Shown here: piece after piece, positions 48,157 through 57,076 of the stretch
Numbering within the stretch: position 1 is the stretch's first letter
Layout: the number at the start of each line of letters is the position of its first letter
Assembly: GCF_016403105.1 (NCBI RefSeq)
Contig: NZ_CP046155.1
Location: 2,447,906-2,511,905, forward strand
Source of the DNA: Leptolyngbya sp. BL0902
GTDB lineage: Bacteria > Cyanobacteriota > Cyanobacteriia > Phormidesmidales > Phormidesmidaceae
DNA: 64,000 bases
Reading direction: 5' to 3'
Notes under the pieces: generated by a model
What the model was told of the DNA's origin: nothing
The model's input: only the letters and a program-made list of their open reading frames with translations
Databases searched by the model: none
Made by a program: the position numbers and the translations under genes

Positions 48157-50262
48157 ATGCAACAGCTTTTTCGTGCCCTCACCACGCCATTCCTAGCCGC
48201 TGTGGTGGCTGCCGGATCGTTTCCGTTACCCATTGGGCAGGCCCAGGCCCAGCCATCGGCAAATCCTAGCCCTTTTGGCCCCAATACGCCCACGCCGGAT
48301 CAGGTGGTAGAGTGCGAACTACTTATCGTGGGCGGCGGTTTGGCGGGCACAGCCACGGCCTACGAAAGCCTGCTGATGGGCCACACCGTCTGCATGACGG
48401 AGCTGACCGACTGGGTGGGGGGGCAAATTTCCTCCCAGGGCACCACGGCGCTGGATGAATCGCGGGAACAGCGGCGGCGGCTGTTTTACTCGCGGGGCTA
48501 CAACGACCTGCGGCGGCGGGTGGAGGAAAAGTATGGCGAGCTCAACCCCGGCCAGTGCTGGGTGAGTGTGTCTTGCTTTATGCCCGCCGATGCCAACGCC
48601 ATTTTGATGGAGATGCTGGCGGAGGCCGAACGCCAGGGCGGCGGCGAACTGAAGTGGTTCCCCAACACGGTGATCAAAGAGGTGGGCTTCAATGCCGACC
48701 GCAGCCACATTGATACCATGATGGCTATTCGCCACAGCCCCGCACCGGGAACGGCTCCCCTGAATACCGATTTTCTGTCGGAAATTATCGAAGACGCCTA
48801 CACCTACGAAGATTCGGCCCGCCTGTCGAAGGAAATTATTCAGTTTGTGCCCGCTGGCATTGACACCAACCGCTTCCCCAATGCCGATCCAGATCGGGTG
48901 GATTGGTTTGTGGTCGAAGCCACGGAAACCGGGGAAATCATCGCCCTGGCTGATGTACCCTACGAGTTGGGCCTCGATCCCCGTTCGCCCCTCAACCCCT
49001 CATCTCCGGTAGCCGAGCGGGACGCCTACTGCACCCAGGGCTTCACCTACACCTTTGCGATGGAGCGCACCGCCGAAGCCCAAACCTTCGACGTGCCAGA
49101 GTTCTACTCCATCTACGAGCCCTACTACAGTTGGGAAAAAGAGCGTCCCCAACTGCAAACGCCCCAGGATCACTTTGACTTTGTCTTCACCTATCGCCGC
49201 CTGTGGAGTGCGGCCCCCCGGCGACTGAACGAGCGCATCTTTGGCTCTCCCCGTCCGGTACCGGGGGATATCTCCATGCAGAACTGGACGTGGGGCAACG
49301 ACTATCGCCCCGGCACCTCCCGCGATAACCTCATCCTCACCCACGACCAACTGCGTTCCAGCGGCCAACTGGCACCAGGGGGCTGGCTGGGTGGTCTGCG
49401 GACGGAGACCCTGCGCCGAGGGGAAGAAAATGCCATCGGCTTCTTCTACTGGCTCACCACGGGCACCACCGATTCCCAACTGGATGATTCCTGGAAGGAA
49501 CCCGACCCCTACAACCGCTACCTCAGCGGGCTCGACTCTCCCATGAACACGGCCCATGGGTTGTCGAAATATCCCTACATTCGCGAAGCCCGCCGCATCA
49601 TTGGCCGTCCCTCTCCGGGCTACGACAGCGGCTTCATGATCAGCGAGATTGACTTCTCCTGGAACGATTTCACCTCCGAGTTCTACCAGCAAAATCTGGA
49701 TCGCAGCACGTTCACCTCCATGCGGCGGCTCTTGGCTGGCCTAGACACGATTGACACCTTCATGCCCGGAGCCAACCCCGATGAGTTCCATGTGCGGGGG
49801 CGGTCTCGCATGTACCCCGACTCGGTGGGTATCGCCCAGTACGCCATCGACTTCCACCCCTGTATGCGCGACTACCCGCCCGAAGCGCCTGGGAACATTG
49901 AGCGGCCTGGGGTGCGCCAAGCCCACGGCCAAGCCTTCCCGGCCCAAATCCCCCTGCGGGCACTGATTCCCCAGCGGGTAGACAATATGCTCGTCGCCAG
50001 CAAGAGCATCGCCGCCAGCAACATCGCTGCCGCTGCCTACCGGGTGCATTCCTTCGAGTGGTCGGTGGGAGCTGGCGCGGCCCATACCATCGACTTCTCC
50101 CTGCGGAACGGCGTGCTGCCCTACGAACTGGTGGAAAACCTGCCCCGCCACAACCCGCTCCTCCACGCCCTGCGCCAGGAGCTTGAGGCCAGCGGCAACC
50201 CCACCCAGTTCCCCGACACCTCCATCTTCAACGAAGAATGGACGGAGTGGAAACCCTGGTAA
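48157..50262 (+). CDS. Exported FAD-dependent oxidoreductase
   Basis: 701 residues. A signal peptide of about 31 residues ends Q-A-Q-A before Q-P-S. The nucleotide-binding motif L-I-V-G-G-G-L-A-G-T follows at about 56-65. The C-terminal V-A-S-K-S-I-A-A-S-N and Y-R-V-H-S-F-E-W complete an FAD-binding family like PF12831. Substrate is unknown. The signal lacks an obvious twin-arginine, which is odd for a flavoprotein that normally folds with cofactor before export. A strong terminator follows at 50309. Confidence 0.8.
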   Translation: MQQLFRALTTPFLAAVVAAGSFPLPIGQAQAQPSANPSPFGPNTPTPDQVVECELLIVGGGLAGTATAYESLLMGHTVCMTELTDWVGGQISSQGTTALDESREQRRRLFYSRGYNDLRRRVEEKYGELNPGQCWVSVSCFMPADANAILMEMLAEAERQGGGELKWFPNTVIKEVGFNADRSHIDTMMAIRHSPAPGTAPLNTDFLSEIIEDAYTYEDSARLSKEIIQFVPAGIDTNRFPNADPDRVDWFVVEATETGEIIALADVPYELGLDPRSPLNPSSPVAERDAYCTQGFTYTFAMERTAEAQTFDVPEFYSIYEPYYSWEKERPQLQTPQDHFDFVFTYRRLWSAAPRRLNERIFGSPRPVPGDISMQNWTWGNDYRPGTSRDNLILTHDQLRSSGQLAPGGWLGGLRTETLRRGEENAIGFFYWLTTGTTDSQLDDSWKEPDPYNRYLSGLDSPMNTAHGLSKYPYIREARRIIGRPSPGYDSGFMISEIDFSWNDFTSEFYQQNLDRSTFTSMRRLLAGLDTIDTFMPGANPDEFHVRGRSRMYPDSVGIAQYAIDFHPCMRDYPPEAPGNIERPGVRQAHGQAFPAQIPLRALIPQRVDNMLVASKSIAASNIAAAAYRVHSFEWSVGAGAAHTIDFSLRNGVLPYELVENLPRHNPLLHALRQELEASGNPTQFPDTSIFNEEWTEWKPW

Positions 50263-50308
50263 GTCAAGCGCCCTAGGGGGATGAGCCCGCCTTTTCTCCA
50301 TCGGTATT

Positions 50309-50333
50309 GCCCTGCCTTCGGCGGGGCTTTTTT
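50309..50333 (+). terminator. Rho-independent terminator after the flavoprotein gene
   Basis: GCCCTGCC, loop TTC, GGCGGGGC (one T-G pair), then six Ts. It lies 47 bases after the stop codon. Confidence 0.9.
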
Positions 50334-50400
50334 GTGGCACTGGACGGTGGCAGCGGACGCGGTGCCTTAAGCTAATAAGGAATGACTAGCATTAAGCTCC

Positions 50401-52059
50401 ATGGATCGTTTTATGTTTGCGTCTAAGTTGCCGTTGCGCTGGCCCGATGGCTGGACGGTGATGGTGTCGGTGATTGCGCTGGTAATGGTGTCTCCAGTGC
50501 TAATCATTCTCGCCAGCGTGCTCACGGGCACCAGCGATGCCTGGGAACACCTGGCCTCCACCGTGCTGCCGCAGTATATCCGCAACTCCCTGGTGATGAT
50601 GGCGGGGGTAAGTCTGGGGGTGCTGGTCATCGGGGTGAGTACGGCGTGGCTGGTCAGTGCCTGCCAATTTCCGGGGCGACGCAGCTTGGAATGGCTGTTG
50701 CTGCTGCCCTTGGCTGCTCCCGCCTATATCCTGGCCTACGTGTATACCGACACCCTGGAATACTTTGGCCCGGTTCAGACCTTTCTGCGGGGCCTCTTTG
50801 GCTGGGAACAGGCGAATCAGTACTGGTTTCCCAACATCCGATCTATCCAGGGGGCGATTCTGCTGTTCAGCCTCACCCTCTATCCCTACGTATACCTTTT
50901 GGCCAAGGTGGCCTTTGCCGAGCAGTCTACCGCCACCCTAGAAGCCAGCCGTTCTCTGGGCTGTGGCCCCTGGCGCAGCTTTTGGCGGGTGGCGCTGCCC
51001 CTGGCCCGTCCGGCCATTGCGGCGGGGGTGGCCCTGGCACTGATGGAAACCCTCAATGACTTTGGTACCGTCGCCTATTTCAGTGTGCCCACCTTCACGA
51101 CTGGAATTTATCGCACCTGGTTTGGCATGGGCGACCGTCCGGCGGCGGTGCAGCTTTCGGCGGTGTTGCTGCTGTTTATCTTTGCCCTGGTGTGGCTAGA
51201 GCAACGGTCGCGGCGACGGTCGCGCTACTACCAAAGTCTGGCGGCGGCGGCCCCCTCTCGCTATGGGCTGAGCGGCTGGCGCACCCTGGGAGCTTGGCTC
51301 GCCTGTGGCCTGCCAGTGCTGCTGGGGTTGGTCATCCCCATCGGATTGCTGATCGCCATGACCCTCCGCAACGCCAGCGCCACCCTCAACCAGAGCTTCG
51401 TCACTCTCAGCATCAATAGCTTGACGTTGGCCACCCTGACGGCCCTGATAGCCATGGGGCTGGCCCTGGTGATGGCCTACGGACTGCGGCTAAACCACAC
51501 CCCCTGGCTACGACTGGCGGTGCAGGGGGCCAACCTGGGCTATGCGGTACCCGGCGCGGTGATTGCCGTGGGTACCCTGATTCCCATGGCCCGATTCGAC
51601 AACGCCATTGACGCCTGGATGCGCCAGAGCTTCGGCTTTTCCACGGGACTGCTGCTGAGTGGCACCATCGTTGCCCTGATTTTTGCGTACCTGGTGCGAT
51701 TTCTGGCGGTGGCCTTTGGGTCGGTGGAGGCGGGGCTCACAAAAATCAAGCCGTCCCTAGACGATGCTGCCCGCAGCCTAGGCCAGAGCCCGAGCCAAAC
51801 CCTCGCCCAAATCCATTTGCCCCTGCTTGGCAACAGCCTGCTGACAGCGGTGATGCTGGTGTTTGTGGACGTGATGAAGGAGTTGCCCGCCACCCTGATC
51901 ATTCGCCCCTTCAACTTTGATACCCTGGCGGTGCGCGTCTACCAGTATGCCGCCGACGAACGCCTCGTGGAAGCCGCCGCCCCGGCCCTAGCCATTATCC
52001 TGGTGGGGCTGCTGCCCGTATTTTGGCTCAGCCGCCGCATTGCCCAGACGGGGCGCTAA
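50401..52059 (+). CDS. futB: Iron(III) ABC transporter permease, fused two-domain (FutB/FbpB type)
   Basis: 552 residues with about twelve membrane helices in two homologous halves. Each half ends in an ABC permease coupling loop: E-A-S-R-S-L-G-C-G-P near 183 and D-D-A-A-R-S-L-G-Q-S-P near 455. This duplicated permease is typical of Fe(III) uptake (Fut/Fbp). No futA binding protein or futC ATPase gene is adjacent; in cyanobacteria these are often scattered. It stands alone, between a terminator and the convergent SulP gene. Confidence 0.88.
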   Translation: MDRFMFASKLPLRWPDGWTVMVSVIALVMVSPVLIILASVLTGTSDAWEHLASTVLPQYIRNSLVMMAGVSLGVLVIGVSTAWLVSACQFPGRRSLEWLLLLPLAAPAYILAYVYTDTLEYFGPVQTFLRGLFGWEQANQYWFPNIRSIQGAILLFSLTLYPYVYLLAKVAFAEQSTATLEASRSLGCGPWRSFWRVALPLARPAIAAGVALALMETLNDFGTVAYFSVPTFTTGIYRTWFGMGDRPAAVQLSAVLLLFIFALVWLEQRSRRRSRYYQSLAAAAPSRYGLSGWRTLGAWLACGLPVLLGLVIPIGLLIAMTLRNASATLNQSFVTLSINSLTLATLTALIAMGLALVMAYGLRLNHTPWLRLAVQGANLGYAVPGAVIAVGTLIPMARFDNAIDAWMRQSFGFSTGLLLSGTIVALIFAYLVRFLAVAFGSVEAGLTKIKPSLDDAARSLGQSPSQTLAQIHLPLLGNSLLTAVMLVFVDVMKELPATLIIRPFNFDTLAVRVYQYAADERLVEAAAPALAIILVGLLPVFWLSRRIAQTGR

Positions 52060-52110
52060 CCGAGGGTCGGCCCTAGGGATTCGGGCCTGGGTCAGGCCGC
52101 TATCCCTAGA

Positions 52111-53907
52111 TCAGTGATCGGCATCCTGCGGTATGGATAATCCTAGGGTTTGCATGGCTTGGTGGGTACTGAGGAAGACCCGCTCTGCCCCGCCTAAGTG
52201 GTCAATGAAGCCCGCCTGGATGAGTTGATCCATCACCGGGCCTTTGACCTCACTGAGGTACACCGTTACTCCAGCTTCGCGCAATCCTTCAATGAGGTTT
52301 TCGAGGGTGTCGAGGGCGCTGCCGTCGATGTGGTTGATGGCGCTGCAAATCAGCAGCAGGGCGTCGGCGCTGGGGTGATCGGCCACGGCCCGCATGAGAT
52401 AGTCTTCCAAATATTTTGTGTTGGCAAAATAGAGGCTTTCATCCACCCGAATGGCGAGGACGTTGGTGTAGGTCTGTACGTCGTGGCGCTTGATGTTGCG
52501 GAAATGCTCCGTTTCGCCCACGCGCCCAACCTCAGCAATGTGGGGCCGACTGGTGCGCCAGAGGTAAAACACCACCGAGGTCACAAAGCCAACGACGATC
52601 CCGGCCTCAATTCCCACAATCAGCACCGCCATGAAGGTAATCATCAGCACCCAGGCATCGGCCCGATCTGCCCGCCAGAGGTGCTTGATGCTGTCGAAAT
52701 CGAGCAAATTGAGCACCGCCACCAAAATTACCGCCGCCAACGCCGCCTGGGGCAAGGAGTAGAACAGGGGCGTAAAAAACAGCACCACTAGGGCAATCAG
52801 CAGGGCGGTGATCATCGACGCTAGCCCGGTATTGGCCCCGGCTGTAAAGTTCACAAAGGAACGGCTAAACCCCCCCGTGACAGGATAGCCCCCGGTGAAA
52901 GCCGCCCCCAGGTTTGCCGCCCCGAGGCCGATCAGCTCTTGGTTGGCGTCAATGCGCTGCCGTCGCTTGCTGGCCAGAGACTTGGCTACGGCAATGCTTT
53001 CCATAAACCCCACAAAGCTAATGGTGAGGGCCATGGGCAGCAGTTGTTGCCATAGGGAGGCATCTAGCGGAGGCTGCGTTAGGGGCGGCAACCCCCTAGG
53101 AATCTCTCCCACAATGGAGACGCCCGCGCGGCTATCTAACCCCAGTAGCGCCACCAGCCCAATGCTGACCACCACCACAAACAGCGGCCCACCCCGGCTA
53201 ATCGGCGTAGACCATAGGGCAGGCACTCCCCAATCTTTTAGGAATTGGGGCAAGCGTTGGCCAAAAAACAGCAGCACCGCCATGCTGCCCAGCCCTAACC
53301 CCAGGGTGACAACGTTGGTCTCCGGCACGGCCCGCACCAGATGAGACAGGGTCTCAAAAAAGCTCTCCGAGGAGGGAATCTTGACCCCCATTAGGTGTTT
53401 AAGTTGACTGGCCCCAATCACCAAGGCGGCGGCGTTGGTAAAGCCCACAATCACCGCATGGCTGAGGAAGTTGACCAAAAACCCCAGCCGCACCACCCCC
53501 ATCAATATCTGAATGAGGCCAATCATCAGGGCTAGGGCCAGGGCGGCTGCAATGTAGTCGGCACTGCCTGCTTCGGCTACCTGCCCCACACTGGTAGCCA
53601 CCAGCAGCGACACCATCGCCACAGGCCCCACCGCCAAGGCCCGACTGGTGCCTAGGGCGGCATAAAGTATCAGCGGCACAATGCTGGCATACAACCCCAC
53701 CTGGGGCGGCAACCCGGCCAGCATGGCATAGGCCATCCCCTGGGGAATCAGCATCACCGCCACAATGGCCCCAGCCATCACATCCCCCACTAAGTCGGCG
53801 GACTGATAGTTTAGGCCCCAATCCAAAATCGGCAGGTAGCGGCGCAGCAGCACCAGCCAGGATGACGACGAATTAGCGGGCACCGCCGAGAAGGGAGACT
53901 TTGCCAT
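52111..53907 (-). CDS. SulP-family anion permease with STAS domain
   Basis: 598 residues. About ten to twelve membrane helices begin with the SulP signature P-Q-G-M-A-Y-A-M-L-A-G, and a cytosolic STAS domain (about 470-575, L-L-L-I-C-S-A-I-N-H-I-D-G-S-A) ends it. Cyanobacterial members carry sulfate or, as BicA, bicarbonate with Na. The sequence alone does not distinguish them for me. The start ATG is at 53907. The gene is convergent with futB, 51 bases apart. Confidence 0.9.
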   Translation of the reverse strand: MAKSPFSAVPANSSSSWLVLLRRYLPILDWGLNYQSADLVGDVMAGAIVAVMLIPQGMAYAMLAGLPPQVGLYASIVPLILYAALGTSRALAVGPVAMVSLLVATSVGQVAEAGSADYIAAALALALMIGLIQILMGVVRLGFLVNFLSHAVIVGFTNAAALVIGASQLKHLMGVKIPSSESFFETLSHLVRAVPETNVVTLGLGLGSMAVLLFFGQRLPQFLKDWGVPALWSTPISRGGPLFVVVVSIGLVALLGLDSRAGVSIVGEIPRGLPPLTQPPLDASLWQQLLPMALTISFVGFMESIAVAKSLASKRRQRIDANQELIGLGAANLGAAFTGGYPVTGGFSRSFVNFTAGANTGLASMITALLIALVVLFFTPLFYSLPQAALAAVILVAVLNLLDFDSIKHLWRADRADAWVLMITFMAVLIVGIEAGIVVGFVTSVVFYLWRTSRPHIAEVGRVGETEHFRNIKRHDVQTYTNVLAIRVDESLYFANTKYLEDYLMRAVADHPSADALLLICSAINHIDGSALDTLENLIEGLREAGVTVYLSEVKGPVMDQLIQAGFIDHLGGAERVFLSTHQAMQTLGLSIPQDADH

Positions 53908-54081
53908 AGGTCGGGGGAGTTAGACAGGTTGCAAGGTGGACATGGTTCTAGGATAGGTGATCCTGAGATTAATTAACCATCTAACCAAGTAGGAATACTT
54001 TGAAAAAACTCTGCACCCTCGCAGTGTGGGATCCGGCAGCGGTGTCCCATCCCTAGATCCGCCCTGGAGTAGGATCTCAGC

Positions 54082-54747
54082 CTACTGGGGGGTTGGCTTG
54101 CCCTCCGCTGCTCCCTGGGATTCAGCCCCTTGGCCCTCAGTGTGGCGATCTACCACCCGCTTCAGCACGCCATTGATGAACCGAAAGCCCTCTTCGCCGC
54201 TGTAGCGCTTAGCAATTTCCACTGCTTCATTGATGGCTACCCGGTCGGGGGTGCCGAGGTAGTCCATCTCCACCACGGCAATGCGAAGGATATCGCGATC
54301 AATACGGGCCAGGCGCTTGAGTTGCCAGGCCACCATGGCCGACTCCAGCACGCTATCCACCTCCGCCCGATGCTTGGTGGTGTTGGTCAACAGTTCCATG
54401 GCAAAGGCCCGCACCTCTTTTTGGTTGGTCATTTGTAGGAATTCGGGCATTTCCACCGCGTGGGCCAAGCGATTGATGGCCGTCTGGGTCAGATCAATGG
54501 CTTCATCGACCATGGCACGGCTGCTTTCTAGGTCGGTGGCAACCAGGTCGGTATCCACCAAGCGCTGACTCCCCCGCTTGAGTTCGTCGGAAGCGGTTTC
54601 AAGCGCATCCTTAGCTTCGGCAGCGAGGGTTTTGACAGCGGCCTGCAACAGGTCGTCTAGGTCAAGCTCCTGGAGCTTTTTGGGTTTTTCCGGCAACTGG
54701 CTGAGGCCCAATAGAGCCAATTCGCGAGCCATACGACGAGCCTGCAT
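54082..54747 (-). CDS. nusB: Transcription antitermination factor NusB
   Basis: 221 residues. The cyanobacterial form has a helical insertion (about 25-100) between the N-terminal M-A-R-E-L-A-L-L-G-L and the usual core. The core has the I-A-V-V-E-M and A-I-N-E-A-V-E-I-A-K-R-Y motifs followed by F-I-N-G-V-L. NusB with NusE supports antitermination at rRNA operons. The start ATG at 54747 has GGAGG eight bases before it; the longer frame is not supported. It is 102 bases downstream of the DUF502 gene. Confidence 0.95.
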   Translation of the reverse strand: MQARRMARELALLGLSQLPEKPKKLQELDLDDLLQAAVKTLAAEAKDALETASDELKRGSQRLVDTDLVATDLESSRAMVDEAIDLTQTAINRLAHAVEMPEFLQMTNQKEVRAFAMELLTNTTKHRAEVDSVLESAMVAWQLKRLARIDRDILRIAVVEMDYLGTPDRVAINEAVEIAKRYSGEEGFRFINGVLKRVVDRHTEGQGAESQGAAEGKPTPQ

Positions 54748-54849
54748 AGCAGGTACCTCCGAGATCAAAAAAATAGCCCAGCCTAGGAATGAGCGTGACC
54801 AGAGGCCCAACGCCAGCTATCCCCTAGGACTGAGTGAAGCTTTGCTATC

Positions 54850-55728
54850 TTAGCAATCTTCGTCTAGGGGCACGCTAGAGAGTTGCGGTTCGGCCAGGGG
54901 GAAAACGGAAAGCTGCTGGTCGGTATCGGCCACTGCTGACCCGACCTGGCCTAGGGAAAGGGGCGCTGGGGCTAAGTCGTCTGGGGCTAGGGTGGGCATC
55001 GCCAGGGTGGCAATGCGCTCTGGGGGCACCGCCGCCGCCAGGTTAGGGCCAACAATGCCCCCCGACAGCAACACCTTGAAGGCATCTTCGATGGAAATGG
55101 CAAGGTTGATCACATCGGTTTCGGGTACCACCGCGTACCAGCCGCTGGTGGGGTTGGGGGTAGTGGGCACAAACACGCTCAGCATTTTGGGGGTGGTGGC
55201 TGTGGCCGCACTCATGGCCCCCGTCACAAAGGCGATGGCCCAAATGCCCTTGCGGGGGTATTCCACCAGCACCACCCGCCGAAACCGGGTTTTAGAATCC
55301 TGAAACACCGTCTGCAAAAGCTGTTGCAGGGTTTTGTAGACCGACCCCGCCAGCGGGATAGACTGCACCGTCCGCTCACCCAAATCTAGCAGCCAGCGTC
55401 CGGCAATGTTGCGGGCCATCAGGCCAATCAGCAAAATGGCCGACAGGGGCACCGCTAACCCAATACTGAGATTAATGAGGTCAACCAGGAGAGGGTGAAG
55501 CCCGTCAAAGGGTGCTAACTGCTTGGGAAAACGGGTCAGGAGCCGAATGACCCAGTTGGCAATGGTGATGGTGAGCCAGATGGTGGTGGCCAGGGGAATG
55601 ATCACCAGCAGCCCCGCAATCAGGTCATTTTTGAGGTCTTGTTTGAGCTTTTGCAGCACAGGCAACTCGTGGCGTTCGGAACCGGAATGGGCAGCGGCGC
55701 TGAGGGTTGGAGAACTCTCAAGATCCAT
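54850..55728 (-). CDS. DUF502-family membrane protein
   Basis: 292 residues with two membrane helices (about 36-60 and 85-105) and a conserved cytosolic part that includes I-P-L-A-G-S-V-Y and G-I-W-A-I-A-F-V-T-G. The C-terminal 60 residues are Pro/Ala-rich. DUF502 has no assigned activity. Its place beside nusB is common in cyanobacteria and suggests shared regulation. Confidence 0.85.
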   Translation of the reverse strand: MDLESSPTLSAAAHSGSERHELPVLQKLKQDLKNDLIAGLLVIIPLATTIWLTITIANWVIRLLTRFPKQLAPFDGLHPLLVDLINLSIGLAVPLSAILLIGLMARNIAGRWLLDLGERTVQSIPLAGSVYKTLQQLLQTVFQDSKTRFRRVVLVEYPRKGIWAIAFVTGAMSAATATTPKMLSVFVPTTPNPTSGWYAVVPETDVINLAISIEDAFKVLLSGGIVGPNLAAAVPPERIATLAMPTLAPDDLAPAPLSLGQVGSAVADTDQQLSVFPLAEPQLSSVPLDEDC

Positions 55729-55975
55729 AGTCTCACAGAAGACGATCTAGGGTGGTTGGGTATGGCTGAGACGAAACGGCCCCAGGTAGACCCGTCTAGG
55801 GATAACTGTTCGTATTGTAAGCAGTGGTGTCCCAGGCGCGCAAAGCCAGCGGTTGAACCCAACCCAGCGACCGATCTGAAATCCCCCTATCCTGATTGGA
55901 AGCCGTGCGGTTACGCATTCCAGACGGTGACTCCCCAGATCCCCGCCCGTGGGCCGGGGCTTGCGCAAAAATAGC

Positions 55976-56005
55976 TTGACAAAAAGGATGAACGATCTGG
56001 ATAAT
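55976..56005 (+). promoter_or_regulatory. Promoter of rplU-rpmA
   Basis: Perfect -35 TTGACA (55976-55981), an 18-base spacer and GATAAT (56000-56005), about 100 bases before the rplU start. The leader contains a small GCTAC/GTAGC hairpin. The whole 375-bp gap from 55729 to 56103 shows no other gene. Confidence 0.7.
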
Positions 56006-56103
56006 GAAAGACTGTGTTTATTCGCCCGGATCAGGTTCCCAAGCCCGACAGCTACTCCGTGTAGCGCACGATTGGCACCTGTACGGCGGTTATGAGGATA
56101 GCT

Positions 56104-56451
56104 ATGACATACGCAATTGTGGCAACGGGTGGCAAGCAGCTTCGGGTAGAGCCCGGTCGCTTCTACGATATTGAGCGTTTGCCCGTGGAAGCCGAAGGAG
56201 AAGTCACCCTGGATCAAGTGCTGTTCGTTGATAACGACGGCGAATCCCTGGTGGGGCAACCTCTCGTGGCAGGTGCAACGGTGACGGGAACGGTGGTGAG
56301 CCACCTGCGCGGTCGCAAGGTCATCGTTTACAAAATGAAGCCCAAAAAGAAAACCCGCAAAAAGCAAGGCCACCGTCAGGAACTCACCCGCCTGATGATC
56401 AACTCCATCCAAGTGAACGGTAAAACCATTGCCAGCAGCGCCGCTGAGTAA
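56104..56451 (+). CDS. rplU: 50S ribosomal protein L21
   Basis: 115 residues. It begins M-T-Y-A-I-V-A-T-G-G-K-Q, the usual bL21 start; GAGGA six bases upstream decides for this ATG over one four codons earlier. The basic K-M-K-P-K-K-K-T-R segment binds 23S rRNA. First gene of rplU-rpmA. Confidence 0.97.
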   Translation: MTYAIVATGGKQLRVEPGRFYDIERLPVEAEGEVTLDQVLFVDNDGESLVGQPLVAGATVTGTVVSHLRGRKVIVYKMKPKKKTRKKQGHRQELTRLMINSIQVNGKTIASSAAE

Positions 56452-56545
56452 TCGCTAGGATCAGTCCACTAAAGCCAAGCGGCCCTCGGCCACGATGCCC
56501 AGCCGCAGTGAGCTAAAGTAACATTACGTAGGGTTAGGGAAAACC

Positions 56546-56812
56546 ATGGCAAGTAAGAAAGGTACAGGTAGTACAAGAAACGGGCGCGACTCAAACGCCA
56601 AACGCCTTGGCGTCAAGCGCTACGGCGGCGAAACCGTGCGGGCAGGCAACATCCTGATTCGTCAGCGCGGCACCAAAGTTCACCCCGGCGAAAACGTGGG
56701 ACGCGGCAGAGACGATACCCTGTTCGCCCTCGTTGATGGCGTTGTCACCTTCGAGCGTCGCGGCAAAGCGGGTAAAAAAGTCAGCGTCTACCCCGTTGCT
56801 GCTTCAGCTTAG
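56546..56812 (+). CDS. rpmA: 50S ribosomal protein L27
   Basis: 88 residues. N-terminal [16 protein letters not shown] reaches the peptidyl transferase centre in bL27; G-G-E-T-V and G-R-G-R-D-D-T-L-F follow. It is 94 bases downstream of rplU and followed by a strong terminator. Confidence 0.98.
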   Translation: MASKKGTGSTRNGRDSNAKRLGVKRYGGETVRAGNILIRQRGTKVHPGENVGRGRDDTLFALVDGVVTFERRGKAGKKVSVYPVAASA

Positions 56813-56836
56813 GCTCGGCGTCAACTCAGTCTAGTC

Positions 56837-56869
56837 AAAAGCCCCCCTGACAATGTTAGGGGGGCTTTT
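56837..56869 (+). terminator. Strong terminator after rpmA
   Basis: A perfect 12-base stem (AAAAGCCCCCCT against AGGGGGGCTTTT) with a nine-base loop. The A and T ends make it work on both strands. Confidence 0.95.
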
Positions 56870-56897
56870 ACTGTGGGTTCATCCCTCATACTAAGGA

Positions 56898-56926
56898 CGT
56901 TCAGGGTTCCTAGAGAGCCCTGAACG
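56898..56926. repeat. Isolated perfect palindrome
   Basis: CGTTCAGGG and CCCTGAACG separated by eleven bases, between the rpmA terminator and the end of sir. No T-run on either side, so not an ordinary terminator. Confidence 0.6.
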
Positions 56927-57076
56927 ATTGGAGTCTGATACTCAATCCCCATAGCCCTCCCCCTATATCAGTTAAGGTTTTCCCCATTGAGGAGGCGATG
57001 CTAACAACAAGCCCAGCCTGAGCGGGGTCAGCTTTTAGATCGAGGGTACGCCACCGGGATTGAGCACTACCGGAGA

